Assembly (NCBI GenBank): GCA_034096865.1
Contig: JAWQFJ010012027.1
Span: 1 to 17,500, forward strand
From: Theodoxus fluviatilis
Taxonomy: Eukaryota; Mollusca; Gastropoda; Cycloneritida; Neritidae
Length of the DNA: 17,500 nucleotides
Direction: 5' to 3'
Part shown: positions 8,899-15,846 of the stretch, piece after piece
Position numbering within the stretch: the stretch's first letter is position 1
How the letters are laid out: the number at the start of each line of letters is the position of its first letter
Program-made: the position numbers and the translations under genes
The notes under the pieces: model-generated
Told to the model about the DNA's origin: nothing
Database searches by the model: none
Seen by the model: the letters and a program-made list of their open reading frames with translations, nothing else

Positions 8899-9130
8899 CG
8901 TATCAGATAGTGAAACGATCACTCGTGCATCGAGTTTTGATGCGATTGCGAGACCACGACACTCCCCGCAGGTGTGTTTTGTTTGCGTTGTAAAGTTTGA
9001 GTACTAGCTGTAAGTGTAAAAATAGTCACTTATTAATATAATCGGTGATTTTAGTTGTAATGAAACTTTTTTGTGTTTTAATGCCATTTTCTTGTCATTA
9101 TCGACCCGATCTTACAAGTTAGGCCTAAAG

Positions 9131-9260
9131 GCGGGCAAGTTGATCACTCGACTCGATTTGATAGTGAATTTTCGGTCCTCGCCAGACCAAGGAAACGAAA
9201 TTGTCAATTCAAGCCAGAACTAAACAGTTATCTGCTGCTTCTCATTCGAGCTTTACATGA
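9131..9260 (-). repeat. Inner inverted arm, right
   Basis: Reverse-complement partner of 8214-8340. Immediately to its right the sequence continues into a second copy of the GACACAGTACTG segment (9257-9348), which has no equivalent left of the left arm. The arrangement is therefore asymmetric and points to rearrangement rather than simple symmetric TIRs. Confidence 0.93.
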
Positions 9261-9348
9261 CACAGTACTGTTTTCCACCCCCACATGCATGTACTTTGAG
9301 CGATCTAGCAAATATCTAATCAGTGCAGACGCTTCGAGAATCGACCGG
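9257..9348 (-). repeat. Direct repeat D, copy 2
   Basis: Partner of 8708-8792. On the minus strand it carries the same GGGKQYCV segment but hits a stop at the junction with the inner arm, so it is a dead fragment. Confidence 0.88.
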
Positions 9349-9534
9349 AACTAGGTGATTCTACCTAACGCGTTGTTTTTCGACAGAGAGCGCCGAAGAT
9401 AACTCCTGCAGGGTACGTTAATGAGAATGTCCCATAAAGTTAGATTTTTTATCCCGTGGACGTATCCTCAAATCCGTGGGTCAATGAGACTTGAATCATC
9501 TCCAGTGGAAAACAGTCACTTGGTCTGATGGTAT

Positions 9535-9556
9535 CACACACACACACACACAAACA

Positions 9557-9595
<39 letters not shown>

Positions 9596-9635
9596 GCACT
9601 CACACACACACACACAAACACTCACACACACAAAC
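9535..9635. repeat. CA microsatellite with regular AAACACT / AAGCACT interruptions
   Basis: Blocks of CA are broken three times by CAAACACTCA or CAAGCACTCA, a simple higher-order pattern. It lies about 100 bp beyond the TIR element. Confidence 0.95.
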
Positions 9636-9813
9636 ATGCGACACACGGGAGCGGCGCCAAGCACATAAAATCCATTCATTTCCTGGAGGTCAGAGGTCGG
9701 GGACGAAAGACGGGATTGTTCCTTTGCCTAGTGTTACCTTGACAACAGGACTGCCACGATCACATCTGAATACACAAATAGGCGGAGAGTTGTGACGTCA
9801 GATATACTTGGGT

Positions 9814-9840
9814 GGGGGGGGGGGGGGGGGGGGGGGGGGG
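9814..9840. repeat. Poly(G) tract, 27 consecutive G
   Basis: Uninterrupted G on the plus strand, long enough for G-quadruplex formation and prone to length error in sequencing and assembly. Confidence 0.97.
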
Positions 9841-9957
9841 AGGACATTGGTGAGAAATGCAAGGCCTAAAGCTTGAGGTTGGAGGCTTGGCGGTGTTGGG
9901 GGAAAAATGCTGCTCGATGCCGGCTTTGCGAGTGCCATTGGTGCAGTACCCTAAGGA

Positions 9958-10037
9958 ACGATGGATGAGTGGATGGATGGATGGATGGATGAGTGGATGG
10001 GTAGATGGACGAATGGATGGATGGATAGATGGATGGA
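9958..10037. repeat. (GGAT)n tetranucleotide repeat, imperfect
   Basis: GGAT/GATG units with GAGT, GTAG and CGAA interruptions. The Met/Asp/Gly/Trp frame across it is an artefact. Confidence 0.95.
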
Positions 10038-10156
10038 GTTTTACGGCAACAGTTTAGAAAAAGCGCAAGTCAAGTCATGATACATGTATCCCTTTAGTTC
10101 TTCGCCTCTTACGAATCGCGAAGTGAGACGCGGTGGGTCTATTCTGACCCCTCAAA

Positions 10157-10248
10157 TGTGTGTGTGCGCGCGTGCGTGCGTGTGTGCGTGCGTGCGTGCG
10201 TGCATGTGTGTGCGTGTGTGCGTGCGTGCGTGCGTGAGTGCATGTGTG
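10157..10248. repeat. (GTGC/GTGT)n alternating purine-pyrimidine tract
   Basis: About 90 bp of almost perfectly alternating purine and pyrimidine with GCGCGCG and many GTGC units, a composition that favours Z-DNA. Non-coding. Confidence 0.95.
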
Positions 10249-10509
10249 ACTCAACATTTTTTCCGCGCAGCTTCTTGAAGCGAATGGAGGGCGATCGATG
10301 GACACAAGACGACAACCACCGTGCTATCTTCTACACATTTAGCTACTTGTTATCTTTTCTCATGACATCGTGACATTTGGCCAGTCATAATCTCGCAGTC
10401 ACCTTTGGTCTTTAAGTGAATCTTACCTCGTTACTCGTCGTTTTCTACTGTTCTCCTCTAATTAGACCCACTGCCATCCTTCCCTACCGAATGTTTTCTC
10501 CAGACTTAC
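10249..10509. other. Possible intron downstream of the 10510-10605 exon (minus)
   Basis: No repeat or coding signal seen. If the minus-strand exon is real this is its downstream intron. Another donor-like word (GAG then GTAAGA on the minus strand) lies near 10424-10432, which is probably chance. Confidence 0.25.
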
Positions 10510-10605
10510 CTGTGCGTATCCAGTGAGACCTCTGTGTCTGTTCTGTACAAAGGCGTGGCAGGAGATTCTGTGACTGCTGCAGTCAGCTTCCTGTAGCCTC
10601 TGTGG
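10510..10605 (-). CDS. Candidate internal coding exon, 96 bp, function unknown
   Basis: On the minus strand a pyrimidine-rich stretch (CCCCTTCGAACCCTTCATTT) ends in ACCCAG immediately before 10605, and CACAG followed by GTAAGT, a perfect donor, marks the end at 10510. The 96 bases are an exact 32 codons, phase 0 to phase 0, with no stop: PQRLQEADCSSHRISCHAFV followed by QNRHRGLTGYAQ. The open frame continues on either side, which weakens the case. Two cysteines and several His/Arg are present, but I recognise no family. If real, its gene lies on the minus strand, with its promoter possibly in the CCAAT-rich patch near 11000. A spliced minus-strand transcript would settle it. Confidence 0.4.
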
Positions 10606-11419
10606 CTGGGTAAATGAAGGGTTCGAAGGGGAATGCCAAACAGAGCAAGGACTGCTGCTTTCAGTCAGTCCCACAAAGCACCACGCCTGTCAAGCCACGC
10701 GTCGCCGTGCCATGGAACGCTTCACTATGTATCTCTGCATCATTTTGATTTCAAGTTTGATTGGATATATTCTTATAGCCATCACAGAAGTTATTATAAT
10801 TATTTGATTAAATCAAGTTGCAAGATACCCCGTGATAACCATAAATATGCTTCCTCAAATGAGGGATAACAGTACGCACGCATACCCCTATTCGTCGATG
10901 TATGTATTGATTTTTAGCAAGCTCGCACGCAAGAGGGGGTGAACACTGCGATGATACGTGATGCTCAGGTGAAACAGAAGCTCCATCCAATCAATGCCAC
11001 ACATGTAACCCTAGAGTCACGTTGCTTCCATACCAACGCCCTTAGCAACGCCATTGATTGGACTGTTTCTATCTCAAAGAGCAAAGTGAGACTTTCATTT
11101 GTGAGCTTACAAGAGTTGCCCAAGCATCACAGTACATCCGAAAGGAGAGAGAGAACAATGAATAATAAAATGCTCTTATGCAGCACCAATGAAGTGTTTT
11201 TGTTTTTGCAACACTGTTTTCCACCTGTCCAGTTGAATTTGTAGTTCAAGCAGCACACTCCAGTCAATAAGCGAGACCCTCACTGAACTCTTGTTTCGGT
11301 TTCCCCCCTTTTTTTGTCGAGCCTAAAGTTGCTATCAAAATGTCTCGGTATTTGTATCATCAGGAAACCACCTCCCTTTCGTTCACATGGCTAACAATTT
11401 TCTGTGTGAAAAGAAACAG
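10606..11419. other. Unique DNA between the candidate exons
   Basis: Contains the motif cluster at 10987-11061. The 101-codon plus-strand frame at 10939-11244 has no recognisable motif and runs across that cluster; it is treated as chance. Confidence 0.45.
10987..11061. promoter_or_regulatory. Inverted CCAAT boxes flanking RFX-like half-sites
   Basis: CCAATCAATG (10987-10996) is perfectly inverted as CATTGATTGG (11052-11061). Between them lie GTTGC (11021-11025), ATACCAAC (about 11030-11037) and TTAGCAAC (11042-11049), words resembling half-sites of the RFX X-box. CCAAT plus X-box combinations occur in animal promoters. The site lies upstream of the minus-strand exon at 10510-10605 and could be its promoter. 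It could equally be the remnant of a small inverted-repeat element. Confidence 0.3.
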
Positions 11420-11420
11420 T

Positions 11421-11472
<52 letters not shown>

Positions 11473-11501
11473 TGTGTATGAGTGTGTGTGTGTGTGTGTG
11501 T
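11420..11501. repeat. (TG)n microsatellite, interrupted
   Basis: TG repeat with TATG interruptions near 11465 and 11477 and an AGTG interruption near 11480. Confidence 0.97.
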
Positions 11502-11526
11502 TTTGGGGAAGCAAAGCCTTTTGTTT

Positions 11527-11532
11527 TTTATT
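11527..11532 (-). promoter_or_regulatory. Polyadenylation signal AATAAA (minus strand)
   Basis: AATAAA on the minus strand, about 50 bases after the stop codon of the terminal exon at 11582-11838. In AT-rich DNA the word is common, but its spacing fits. Confidence 0.4.
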
Positions 11533-11581
11533 TCACATGAATGAAATCCTGGAGGGATAAATTACTGAGAGTTGCTTTTTT

Positions 11582-11838
11582 TCAAAACATTATTTCTTTA
11601 TCACTGACCACTACATAAATTGGTCTACTGATGAACCAACCATTCATGCATTTCACATTGTCTCCACCAGGGGAGCTTGTCTCTTGACTCAAAATGAAAG
11701 GTAAAAAGCGACCATTCATGTAAGTGACTCTGCATTGAAGGCTACATGAATTGTAGAAAACAGTGCTGCCGTGTTCAAACAGTTGAGTATAGTTGTTTGT
11801 AGGACAGTTTTTGCACGACTCAACACATGGAAAGATGA
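11582..11838 (-). CDS. Candidate terminal exon of a cysteine-containing protein
   Basis: On the minus strand TGTTTTGTCTTTACTTCATC then AG forms a strong acceptor just before 11838. The exon starts in the third-phase remainder (two bases, then ATC) and encodes 84 residues to a TGA at 11582-11584, with AATAAA about 50 bases beyond. Six cysteines are spaced C-x3-C-x2-C-x19-C-x3-C-x27-C (residues 4, 8, 11, 31, 35, 63), with an N-x-T sequon (NNYT) near residue 14 and a V-x-C-x2-G-W segment near the end. This points to a disulphide-bonded extracellular domain, vaguely like the end of a sushi module. I cannot name the family. The frame also extends upstream to an ATG at 11881 through Cys/Phe-rich residues that could mimic a signal peptide, so a single-exon small secreted protein is the alternative. 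The upstream exons would have to lie beyond 11838, where only repeats are seen nearby. Confidence 0.45.
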
Positions 11839-12087
11839 CTGATGAAGTAAAGACAAAACAGCAGCACCTGTGTGTTGTCACTACCCCTGCCGAGGAGGTT
11901 ATGTTTTTGGTTCGTTAGTTTGTTATTCTGTGTGCAAAATATCTCAAATGGTTCTAAACAGATCTTGATGAAATTTTGTGAAAGGTTATACCCAAGGAAC
12001 AATCCATTAAATTTTTAAGTTTATGTTATCTCATTTGGAACTTCAACCATGAAGAGAATGTTTTTGATCACAGCCGTTGACTGGTGT

Positions 12088-12272
12088 GCTTGTCTATCCT
12101 CATAGACTGCTACGAGCGTTAAAACGAATTAACCTTCACATGTTAGCTAAACATCTTACAACAGACAGGCCATGTTGGCTGTGGCTTCCTACCCTCATGG
12201 ACCGCTAATAAGCGTTAAAATAAACTATCCTTCACGTTTGCGGACCGTCTGATATTACACAGGCCACCACTC
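12088..12272. repeat. Diverged ~97-bp tandem duplication
   Basis: CCTCATAGACTGCTACGAGC ... GCGTTAAAACGAA ... CCTTCAC ... ACAGGCC (from 12088) recurs as CCTCATGGACCGCTAATAAGC ... GCGTTAAAATAAA ... CCTTCAC ... ACAGGCC (from 12185), with many substitutions. It precedes the 22-bp array. Confidence 0.65.
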
Positions 12273-12282
12273 CAGCAGCTGT

Positions 12283-12612
12283 CTCTCACCAGCTACAGCG
12301 CTGCCTCTCACCAGCTACAGCGCTGCCTCTCACCAGCTACAGCACTGCCTCTCACCAGCTACAGCGCTGCCTCTCACCAGCTACAGCGCTGCCTCTCACC
12401 AGCTACAGCGCTGCCTCTCACCAGCTACAGCGCTGCCTCTCACCAGCTACAGCGCTGCCTCTCACCAGCTACAGCGCTGCCTCTCACCAGCTACAGCGCT
12501 GCCTCTCACCAGCTAAAACGCTGCCTCTCACCAGCTACAGCGCTGCCTCTCACCAGCTACAGTGCTGCCTCTCACCAGCTACAGCGCTGCCTCTCACTAG
12601 CTACAGTGTTGC
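12283..12612. repeat. 22-bp minisatellite, 15 units
   Basis: Exactly fifteen 22-bp units built on CTCTCACCAGCTACAGCGC plus TGC. Most are identical; variants carry AGTGCTGC, TAAAACG (about 12517) or CACTAG (last unit). Each unit contains the palindrome CAGCGCTG. The period is not a multiple of three, and no spacer is present. Confidence 0.98.
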
Positions 12613-12810
12613 CTTGCCCATCCCTTGGTTGTCACCATGAATTTGAATAATTTCGTTGATTTAAATCACTAAACTGCCGTGTTTCATCACATCAGTTTCA
12701 TGAAATCCTAGACATTATCATTATAATATTTCTCTGCTACTGTATGTTGATTACCTTCGCCATAGTTGGCTGCCTTGGCGGAGGTTTGCGATCTCCCAGT
12801 GGTCTCTAGT

Positions 12811-13345
12811 TGTCACTGTGAGAGCCATAGTGACACTTCCACTGTGCCTGCTGTCACTGTGAGAGCCATAGTGACACTTCCACTGTGCCTGCTGTCACTG
12901 TGAGAGCCATAGTGACACTTCCACTGTGCCTGCTGTCACTGTGAGAGCCATAGTGACACTTCCACTGTGCCTGATGTCACTGTGAGAGCCATAGTGACAC
13001 TTCCACTGTGCCTGCTGTCACTGTGAGAGCCATAGTGCACTTCCACTGTGCCTGCTGTCACTGTGAGAGCCATAGTGACACTTCCACTGTGCCTGCTGTC
13101 ACTGTGAGAGCCATAGTGACACTTCCACTGTGCCTGATGTCACTGTGAGAACCATAGTGACACTTCCACTGTGCCTGCTGTCACTGTGAGAGCCATAGTG
13201 CACTTCCACTGTGCCTGATGTCACTGTGAGAGCCATAGTGACACTTCCACTGTGCCTGCTGTCACTGTGAGAGCCATAGTGCACTTCCACTGTGCCTGCT
13301 GTCACTGTGAGAGCCATAGTGACACTTCCACTGTGTCTGCTGTCA
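12811..13345. repeat. 41-bp minisatellite, 13 units, hairpin in most units
   Basis: Thirteen complete units plus five bases start at 12811, 12852, 12893, 12934, 12975, 13016, 13056, 13097, 13138, 13179, 13219, 13260 and 13300. Most are 41 bp; units at 13016, 13179 and 13260 are 40 bp because GTGACAC has become GTGCAC. In full-length units TGTCACT pairs with AGTGACA across an 11-base loop; the 40-bp units lose this stem. It begins one base after the right end of the preceding repeat. A 90-codon minus-strand frame here is a by-product. Confidence 0.98.
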
Positions 13346-13381
13346 TTAGAGCCCTTGCATTTTAGGCCCAAATTTCACATG

Positions 13382-13540
13382 AACACATATGCACACACCT
13401 ACTCACACTTATACCTAAACACACACCTACACACACACAAACATGCATACACACACACCACTCACACACACACACACACCTACTTACACGCATGCATACC
13501 TACTCCCACGCACAAACATCTACTCACACACACACACCTA

Positions 13541-13571
<31 letters not shown>

Positions 13572-13676
13572 CAAAACCTACACTCCCACCTACACACACA
13601 CACACACACACACCTACACACACACCAAACCTACACTCACACCTACACACACACACCTACACACACACACACACAA
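13382..13676. repeat. CA / CTAC-rich complex simple repeat
   Basis: CA runs are interspersed with CCTACTCACA, CCTACACTC and CCAAACCTAC blocks, a loose higher-order pattern. The long His/Thr/Pro frames on the plus strand (13292-13783) are artefacts. Confidence 0.95.
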
Positions 13677-14569
13677 CCATTTTTGTGTGGACATGCACAA
13701 TCCCTCTCAAATCCATTCTTTATTTTAAAAATATAATTTTTTTGCAAAATAAATTCTGGTTCAAGCATTTTTGTCAACAGTAAGAAAACTTTTAAGATGC
13801 ATGTTTATGTCAACAAAATAAAGAGCAGCAGAATTGCAAGACTTGTTTATTTAGCAAATCAAAATGTACTGGAAACAAGTCATTGCATATTTTTCAAGAA
13901 TACCAATTTATTCATGGTGAAACATTACTATCATTCTAATGGACAAGTACAGTGAAAGCAGTAACCAAAGATACTTTTTTTTAAATACAATTTTTGCCTT
14001 GATAAAAACCTGCCACTTCAACATGACAACACACTCTAGAGTCACACGTTTGGCAAACTTACATTTCCATGCTCATGCATTGTACTCATTTATCCTTTCA
14101 CCTTTCTAATTTCTGTATCATTCATCACCATGAAACATGCAGGTCAATTACATAATTATCATTATCACAGTAATATTTCCATCCAACTCATGCCAGGCAA
14201 ACGTGCACACAGAAATCATGACTACAGAAACTGTGAGCACCCATTACAGTTTTGAAATCTCAAATGTTTGCAAAGTCCCTGAGTTTCTCACTCTTCCTGT
14301 TCTCAAAACCAAATCTTGTGAAATGACAGAAAATTCACCAAAAAGACTTCATTGAAGTTTTTGAAGCCTAGTAATTCAGCTTGACTTAAAGATCCGGATT
14401 CCTCCGGATACAATACACTTGAAAGATCTGAAGGGATCTCAACAATGCTGCAGCTTCACTTCAGTATGTCCTGCCATTCTTCTGAAGAAGTGTGGTGGAA
14501 GATGACTGCACCTACACATCTTACAACTATCCTGAAGAACTCTGGTTTGAGGTTCTCGCATCATTTTAC
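13677..14569. other. AT-rich DNA, possibly 3' UTR of a minus-strand gene
   Basis: No repeat recognised. Several minus-strand AATAAA words occur (TTTATT on plus, e.g. near 13717, 13846 and 13908). Short plus-strand frames lack motifs. Confidence 0.3.
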
Positions 14570-14648
14570 TCAAAGAACCTTTCCGCACCAACTGACTTGA
14601 TGTGTCCCCTCAGGCGTATCCGTCATGTCCGAATTTGCTCCAAAATAC
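14570..14648 (-). CDS. Weak candidate terminal exon with strong acceptor
   Basis: On the minus strand TACAGCTTTTCTTGC then AG is a very good acceptor before 14648. One frame then reads 25 codons (YFGANSDMTDTPEGTHQVSW and five more residues) to a TGA at 14570-14572; the other two frames stop sooner. No family is recognised, and no upstream exon was found. Confidence 0.18.
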
Positions 14649-15044
14649 CTGCAAGAAAAGCTGTATTAAAAAATTTCCAGGTGTAATCCTGACAAGTGCT
14701 TCCTCCTCTACACCACTATGATACATGTATGTTGACACTGAAATACTTGGGATAAAAAACTTACATGATCCCTATGAAATGTGACTGATGCTAAATTAAC
14801 AGAAATATTGCATTGGATATAACTGGCATCATGACACAATAAAAAACCAATGCAATACAAAACAACACATCATTAGTGTTGCTATCATGAAATTAATTTT
14901 GCATCATTTGTTGAGTTTTAATTTTTTTTTTGTATTACCGTTTGGCTACACACACAAAATAGGTGTAGTTATGACCAATCCTACGTTTTTCTGCCGACCC
15001 TAAACTTTTTTCAAACATGAAAAAAAATGACAGTAAACAACAAA
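14649..15044. other. Unique AT-rich DNA, nothing recognised
   Basis: Contains a T9 run near 14922 and an A run near 15020. No coding or repeat signal seen. Confidence 0.4.
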
Positions 15045-15168
15045 CTGTGAGATGTCCAACAAACTGTGAGATGTCCAACAAGCTGTGAGATGTCCAACAA
15101 GCTGTGAGATGTCCAACAAGCTGTGAGATGTCCAACAAGCTGTGAGATGTCCAACAAGCTGTGAGATG
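15045..15168. repeat. 19-bp satellite, left block (6 units plus partial)
   Basis: Units CTGTGAGATGTCCAACAAR start every 19 bp at 15045, 15064, 15083, 15102, 15121, 15140 and 15159 (partial, CTGTGAGATG). It is the same unit as at 15566-15768. Confidence 0.98.
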
Positions 15169-15196
15169 CGTAGAGGTAAGGATGCGTAGAGGTAAG
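15165..15196. repeat. 16-bp tandem duplication at the insert's left edge
   Basis: GATGCGTAGAGGTAAG occurs twice in a row (15165-15180 and 15181-15196), overlapping the end of the left satellite block. Confidence 0.9.
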
Positions 15197-15565
15197 GCTC
15201 AATAGAGACACGGGCTTCATGGCTCACTACCGTTGAGCCCGCCCTGTTCTGTGGCACGGGTTCCCCGTGTTCTCTGCGGTGTGGACGGTCCTTCTACGGG
15301 GGTGAGCACATGTCCACTCCTGCTTTTCTCGGGGGACTTGCGTTGCACGAGCCTCCGCCAGTGCCCTATTTAAACCCTACGCCTGCCAGTCCTGTATCAC
15401 TTGGCCTGAAGAAGGAGGATCCCCTCCGAAAGCTCGCCTACGACTGCTCTAGAAGCCTACGACTGCTCTAGTAACGGCCCTCTTCAGGGCCCACTTCTCT
15501 CACGAGAGAATACAATTGGTCAGACTCCGGTCATTTTTTTCTGTTTTCTTTTTTTCCAGGTGAAG
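15169..15565 (+). mobile_element. ~397-bp structured insert splitting the 19-bp satellite
   Basis: GC-rich, unlike its surroundings, and flanked on both sides by the satellite word CTGTGAGATG. In order it holds a TATTTAAA box-like word (15367-15374) and CTGAAGA, a 5-bp GGAGG/CCTCC stem and GAAA (15406-15431). Next come a direct duplication of GCCTACGACTGCTCTAG (15436-15452 and 15455-15471) and a GGCCCT/AGGGCC hairpin with a CTTC loop (15476-15491). It ends with a near-palindrome TTCTCTCACGAGAGAA (15495-15510) and a pyrimidine tract ending CCAG (15535-15559). No ORF is present. It may be a fragment of a retroelement terminus (Penelope-like or LTR-like); the class is not established. Confidence 0.45.
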
Positions 15566-15768
15566 CTGTGAGATGTCCAACAAGCTGTGAGATGTCCAAC
15601 AAACTGTGAGATGTCCAACAAACTGAGAGATGTCCAACAAGCTGTGAGATGTCCAACAAACTGTGAGATGTCCAACAAACTGTGAGATGTCCAACAAACT
15701 GTGAGATGTCCAACAAACTGTGAGATGTCCAACAAACTGTGAGATGTCCAACAAACTGTGAGATGTCC
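15566..15768. repeat. 19-bp satellite, right block (10 units plus partial)
   Basis: Ten full units from 15566 to 15755 and a partial unit at 15756-15768. One unit has CTGAGAG in place of CTGTGAG (15623). Three units equal 57 bases, so the minus strand is open in all frames with a 19-residue repeating peptide, a property of the array rather than a gene. Confidence 0.98.
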
Positions 15769-15779
15769 CATCTTCACTG

Positions 15780-15846
15780 CCCTGTGAGCTCTCAGGGAAT
15801 CCACTATTCAAGTTTTTTAAAGCACTTTCACTAGTTCCAGTGAAAG
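15780..15846. repeat. Two adjacent inverted repeats
   Basis: CCCTGTGAGCTCTCAGGG (15780-15797) is an almost perfect palindrome. CTTTCACT (15825-15832) pairs with AGTGAAAG (15839-15846) across six bases. The second may mark the left end of the molluscan-type repeat that follows. Confidence 0.7.

Larger units (their letters stand above)
8487..8922. repeat. Pair of 24-bp direct repeats (8487-8510 and 8899-8922)
   Basis: Both read ATCAGATAGYGAAACGATCAC. They lie on either side of the duplicated coding module and may mark the boundaries of the internal duplication. Confidence 0.8.
7879..9437. mobile_element. TIR DNA element (~1.56 kb) with nested inner inverted arms
   Basis: TTATGGGACATTCTCA at 7879-7894 is matched exactly by its reverse complement at 9422-9437. 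If the element proper begins with TGGGAC, both ends are flanked by TA, consistent with a TA target-site duplication. A second, longer inverted pair lies inside (8214-8340 with 9131-9260), and three sets of internal direct repeats occur between the arms. No complete transposase ORF is present, so the element is non-autonomous or decayed. Its superfamily cannot be named: TA duplication suggests Tc1/mariner-like or a similar group, but the tips are not diagnostic. It carries a broken coding module on the minus strand (8554-8898). Confidence 0.78.
11880..12812. mobile_element. Dispersed invertebrate repeat, split by a minisatellite
   Basis: The left end reads CCCCTGCCGAGGAGGTTATG followed by TTTTTGGTTCGTT and GATGAAATTTTGTG. 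The right end reads CCTTGGCGGAGGTTTGCG and TCTCTAGTT. I remember both as the two ends of a very common repeat in marine invertebrate genomes. CCCCTGCCGAGG (11884-11895) and CCTTGGCGGAGG (12773-12784) are imperfect inverted copies of each other (9 of 12). The interior holds a degenerate ~97-bp duplication and a 22-bp minisatellite. Classification is unknown to me; a non-autonomous DNA element is the best guess. Confidence 0.45.

Noticed and set aside
10610..10640. GGGTTCGAAGG as a tRNA T-arm
   Set aside because: No matching acceptor stem, A-box or anticodon arm can be found around it.
10939..11244. 101-codon plus-strand frame
   Set aside because: Runs across the inverted CCAAT/RFX-like cluster, lacks motifs or splice sites, and is of chance length for this composition.
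12283..13345. Regular repeats resembling a CRISPR array
   Set aside because: Units are directly adjacent with no unique spacers, no cas genes are present, and the genome context is eukaryotic.
13099..13371. 90-codon minus-strand frame with repeated SRHSGSVTMALTV
   Set aside because: By-product of the 41/40-bp minisatellite; indels of one base between units would break any real gene.
13292..13783. 163-codon plus-strand frame rich in His, Thr and Pro
   Set aside because: Produced by CA/CTAC simple repeats joined to the end of the 41-bp minisatellite.
15500..15811. Minus-strand frames with a 19-residue repeating peptide (LLDISQFVGHLTVCWTSHS-like)
   Set aside because: A 19-bp unit that happens to lack stops is open in all three frames. 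All frames being equally open shows absence of selection, not a repeat protein.
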